From assembly GCF_024509055.1 (NCBI RefSeq), contig NZ_JANINM010000225.1, positions 1 through 41,311 of the forward strand: a DNA stretch of 41,311 bases, given 5' to 3'. The translations under genes were made by a program, and so were the position numbers. This DNA comes from Mesorhizobium sp. GTDB lineage: Bacteria > Pseudomonadota > Alphaproteobacteria > Rhizobiales > Rhizobiaceae. The notes below the pieces were generated by a model. It searched no databases and had not been told where the DNA came from. It worked only from the letters and a program-made list of their open reading frames with translations. Within the stretch, counting starts at the first letter, position 1; each line of letters starts with the position of its first letter. This document shows positions 39,285 to 41,311 of the stretch, one piece after another.

Positions 39285-39330
39285 CCGGCCGGCCCGCTGA
39301 CCCACCCGTTCACGGGCCGGCCGGTTCTTG
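39285..39330 (+). terminator. Intrinsic terminator of the Spy-like gene
   Basis: Perfect 12-bp stem CCGGCCGGCCCG (39285-39296) / CGGGCCGGCCGG (39313-39324) followed by TTCTTGT, 10 bases after the stop. Confidence 0.8.
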
Positions 39331-39830
39331 TCGAAATGACGGCGCGTCTCGCCGCTCAGAATCTTGGAATGGAACCGAGACATGTGGGAAGCCATGATGA
39401 TGCTGCGGCTGATCGGATCGTTCGGCCCGTCGCTAGGCCATACCAGGCGCACTGAAACGCCGACACTGACGGCCGGCTCGCGGAACGCCGCCATCCGCTT
39501 GAGTTTTGCCGCCTGGCGCCTGTCGCTCCCGCTTTCGCAGCAACCCAACAGCCACGAAAATCATGGCCGCAGGATCGCCTAGCACTTATCCCGTCTGCCG
39601 CCTTGCCAATCTCTTGCACCCCGCCACCGAGGCGCTTGGCATCTCGACGGCGATAGGCATACTGGTGCTGATGGGCATCGCGGCCGGGAACACGCCCCGG
39701 TCGCGCAAAAGGAGCATGGCATGAGCCGCTTCGACGCATTTGCTCGATGCCGCCGGCGGGCGGGCGCGGCCTGTTGTCATGACATCGATCGCCGAGACCG
39801 GCGCCTCCTTGACCGCAACTCCAGCGAAAG
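39331..39830. other. 500-base stretch without a supported gene upstream of the RND operon
   Basis: Several overlapping frames run through it on both strands, but none has a clear ribosome site or a recognisable domain. A reverse frame (about 39249-39548) reads MAAFREPAVSVGVSVRLVWP and may be coding debris, for example of a regulator that often accompanies RND operons. Promoter elements for the efflux operon must lie in its right part. No repeat copy is seen. Confidence 0.5.
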
Positions 39831-41108
39831 ATGATCCAGTCCATGCTTAAACAGTCGCGCCAGTTTTCCCAGCCGGCCTCGCGCCTCTTGCCCTGGGCCG
39901 GAATGGTCTGCGCCGCCGTACTTCTGACCGCGTGCTCGCAGGAGCAGAGCAAGGTCCCGGCTGGCATGGGCAGCGCCGGCCGGCCCCAGGTCGGCGTTGT
40001 GACGCTGCATCCGCAATCGGTTGCCATCACCGCCGAATTGCCCGGCCGCACGGCCGCCTCCCTCATCGCCGAAGTGCGCCCGCAAGTCGACGGCATCATC
40101 CAGCAGCGCCTGTTCCAGGAAGGCGCCGAGGTCGTGGCGGGACAACCGCTCTACCTGATCGATCCGGCGAGCTACCAGGCCGCCTATGACAGCGCCGTCG
40201 CGACACAGCAGAAAGCAGAAGCCGCCGTGCCTACCGCGCAGGCAAAGTTCGACCGCTATTCCGGATTGCTGAAGCAAAACGTCGTCTCAAAGCAGGATTA
40301 TGACGATGCGGCCGCGACGCTGGCGCAGGCCCAAGCCGACGTCGCGTCGGCCAAGGCCAGTGTCGAGACCGCGAAGATCAGCCTCGACCGCACCTCGATC
40401 ACGGCGCCGATCGCCGGCCGCATCGATAAATCGACGCTGACGCCTGGAGCGTTGGTCACCGCCAACCAGTCGACGGTCCTCACCACCATTCGTGAGCTCG
40501 ACCCGATCAACGTCGACGTCACGCAGTCCAGCACCAATCTGCTCAACCTCCGCCAGGCCGTAAATGAAGGCCGTCTGAAGTTCAGCGGGCCGAATGTCAG
40601 CGTGAAGCTGAAGCTCGACAACGGCACCATCTATACGCAGACCGGCAAGATGGAATTCGCCGGCGCCAATGTCGACCAGACCACCGGCACCTTCGCCTTG
40701 AGAGCCCAATTCCCCAATCCGGACCGCCTCCTGCTGCCGGGCATGTATGTGCGCGCCATCATCGAGGAAGGCGTCGCCCAGAACAGCTTCCTGGTGCCTC
40801 AGCGTGGCGTGACCCGCAACCCTAAGGGCGAGGCGACGGCCATGGTGGTCAACGCCCAGGGCAAGGTCGAATCCCGTGTGCTGGCCGTCCGCAACAGCGT
40901 CGGCAACAACTGGCTGGTGGATTCTGGCGTCGGCGACGGTGACCGCGTCATCGTCGAAGGCCTGCAACTGGTGCGCGCCGGCGGCGACGCGACACCGGTC
41001 GAGGTGACGATTGACGAAGCGACCGGCGAGATCAAGGACCGGGCGCAGACGTCGGCGGTCCCTGCTCCAGACAAGATGGCCAGCAACGGCCAGTCGAGCG
41101 GGAACTGA
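39831..41108 (+). CDS. RND efflux periplasmic adaptor subunit (AcrA/MexA-like)
   Basis: A 425-residue membrane-fusion lipoprotein linking an RND pump to an outer-membrane channel. Signal with lipobox L-T-A-C (Cys35) is followed by the barrel-sandwich half-motif RPQVDGIIQQRLFQEGAEVV, AGQPLYLIDPASYQAAYDSA, and an alpha-hairpin of two coiled-coil helices (AVATQQKAEAAVPTAQAKFD to AKASVETAKISLDRTSITAP). The second lipoyl half is ITAPIAGRIDKSTLTPGALV, followed by the beta-barrel and membrane-proximal domains (LLLPGMYVRAIIEEGVAQNS). The ATG at 39831 follows a weak GCGAAAG; Met5 is an alternative. It is followed 3 bases later by the pump gene. Substrates are typically hydrophobic drugs, detergents or plant compounds, not determined here. 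Confidence 0.93.
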   Translation: MIQSMLKQSRQFSQPASRLLPWAGMVCAAVLLTACSQEQSKVPAGMGSAGRPQVGVVTLHPQSVAITAELPGRTAASLIAEVRPQVDGIIQQRLFQEGAEVVAGQPLYLIDPASYQAAYDSAVATQQKAEAAVPTAQAKFDRYSGLLKQNVVSKQDYDDAAATLAQAQADVASAKASVETAKISLDRTSITAPIAGRIDKSTLTPGALVTANQSTVLTTIRELDPINVDVTQSSTNLLNLRQAVNEGRLKFSGPNVSVKLKLDNGTIYTQTGKMEFAGANVDQTTGTFALRAQFPNPDRLLLPGMYVRAIIEEGVAQNSFLVPQRGVTRNPKGEATAMVVNAQGKVESRVLAVRNSVGNNWLVDSGVGDGDRVIVEGLQLVRAGGDATPVEVTIDEATGEIKDRAQTSAVPAPDKMASNGQSSGN

Positions 41109-41111
41109 GCG

Positions 41112-41311
41112 ATGTCGACATTCTTCATCAACCGGCCGATCTTCGCCTGGGTGATCGCCATCGTGATCATGCTGGGCGGCCTGCTGGCGCTCCAGTCGCT
41201 GCCGATCTCGCAATACCCGCAGATTGCGCCCACCACGGTGAACATCAGCGCGACCTATCCCGGCGCCGATGCCCAGACGGTGGAGAATTCGGTGACCAAG
41301 GTCATCGAGCA
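41112..41311 (+). CDS. RND efflux pump inner-membrane subunit, N-terminal 66 residues (3' end outside window)
   Basis: Start of an AcrB/MexB-type (HAE1) proton-driven multidrug transporter. The opening [20 protein letters not shown] is the family's first membrane helix with the FI-RPIFAWV signature, followed by [20 protein letters not shown] and [18 protein letters not shown] of the first porter subdomain. GAGC-G spacing places the start 3 bases after the adaptor stop, so the two are one operon. The gene runs off the window; a channel gene may or may not follow. Confidence 0.93.
   Translation, partial: MSTFFINRPIFAWVIAIVIMLGGLLALQSLPISQYPQIAPTTVNISATYPGADAQTVENSVTKVIE

Noticed and set aside
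39356..40099. A 247-codon leftward frame upstream of and into the RND adaptor gene
   Set aside because: It overlaps the start of a clear gene on the other strand and has no recognisable domain or ribosome site.
1..41311. CRISPR arrays, insertion sequences, prophage or toxin-antitoxin pairs
   Set aside because: No regularly spaced repeats, transposase, integrase or recognisable toxin/antitoxin motifs were found on either strand.

Overview
The window is high-GC DNA that reads like the chromosome of an alphaproteobacterium of the Rhizobiales, most likely Mesorhizobium or a close Phyllobacteriaceae relative. The pointers are class I PHA synthase, a DUF2336 protein, an ACT-domain homoserine dehydrogenase beside an AlaC-type aminotransferase, an alphaproteobacterial ParE end, and dispersed AT-poor palindromes of the GCAATTCC...GGAATTGC type. 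The genus is inferred from gene content; nothing in the window proves it. No phage, insertion sequence, CRISPR array or plasmid gene is visible.

Layout. 1-2713: 3' end of parE, then a FUSC-family membrane protein. 2718-6099: DUF2336 protein, a MaoC/CitE-like CoA enzyme pair and a small membrane methyltransferase. The methyltransferase is divergent from, and apparently repressed by, a TetR regulator (6244-6957). 6980-8174: a translationally coupled YdjA-like nitroreductase and flavin reductase. 8338-15850: a secreted three-repeat protein, an acyltransferase, thrS, a class D beta-lactamase, a small ORF, yidD, a LysR regulator divergent from a 53-residue small protein, and an IscU/SufU-like scaffold. 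16092-18264: folE, hisI and a patatin-like phospholipase. 18310-23986: a leftward row alaC-like, hom, glpX, recJ. 24035-27878: a lipoprotein divergent from phaC, and an M15-type lipoprotein peptidase. 28047-28121: tRNA-Glu(UUC).

From the tRNA to about 36.3 kb the region looks more accessory: small hypothetical genes, gene relics and long non-coding gaps. It holds three tandem hairpins, a YciB/IspZ-like protein, the last 15 codons of an otherwise lost outer-membrane barrel gene with its terminator intact, and a polyamine locus. That locus has a GcvA-like LysR regulator, an intact agmatine deiminase, fragments of a second (Tat-signal) agmatine deiminase and of an N-carbamoylputrescine amidase, and an orphan PotF-like binding protein. 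From 36.4 kb to the end there is an OmpR-type two-component system divergent from a Spy/CpxP-like periplasmic protein, an arrangement like CpxRA-CpxP, followed by an RND efflux adaptor and the start of its AcrB-type pump.

The best candidates for something not well described are these. (i) A family of compound palindromic repeats with six recognisable copies in 41 kb; several lie at gene ends and supply stop codons or terminal codons. (ii) A 53-residue protein under an apparently textbook LysR box at about -65. (iii) The collapsed agmatine-to-putrescine operon. (iv) The Fe-S scaffold paralogue lacking one of the three cluster-ligand cysteines. Nothing here looks like an obvious new defence or mobile system.
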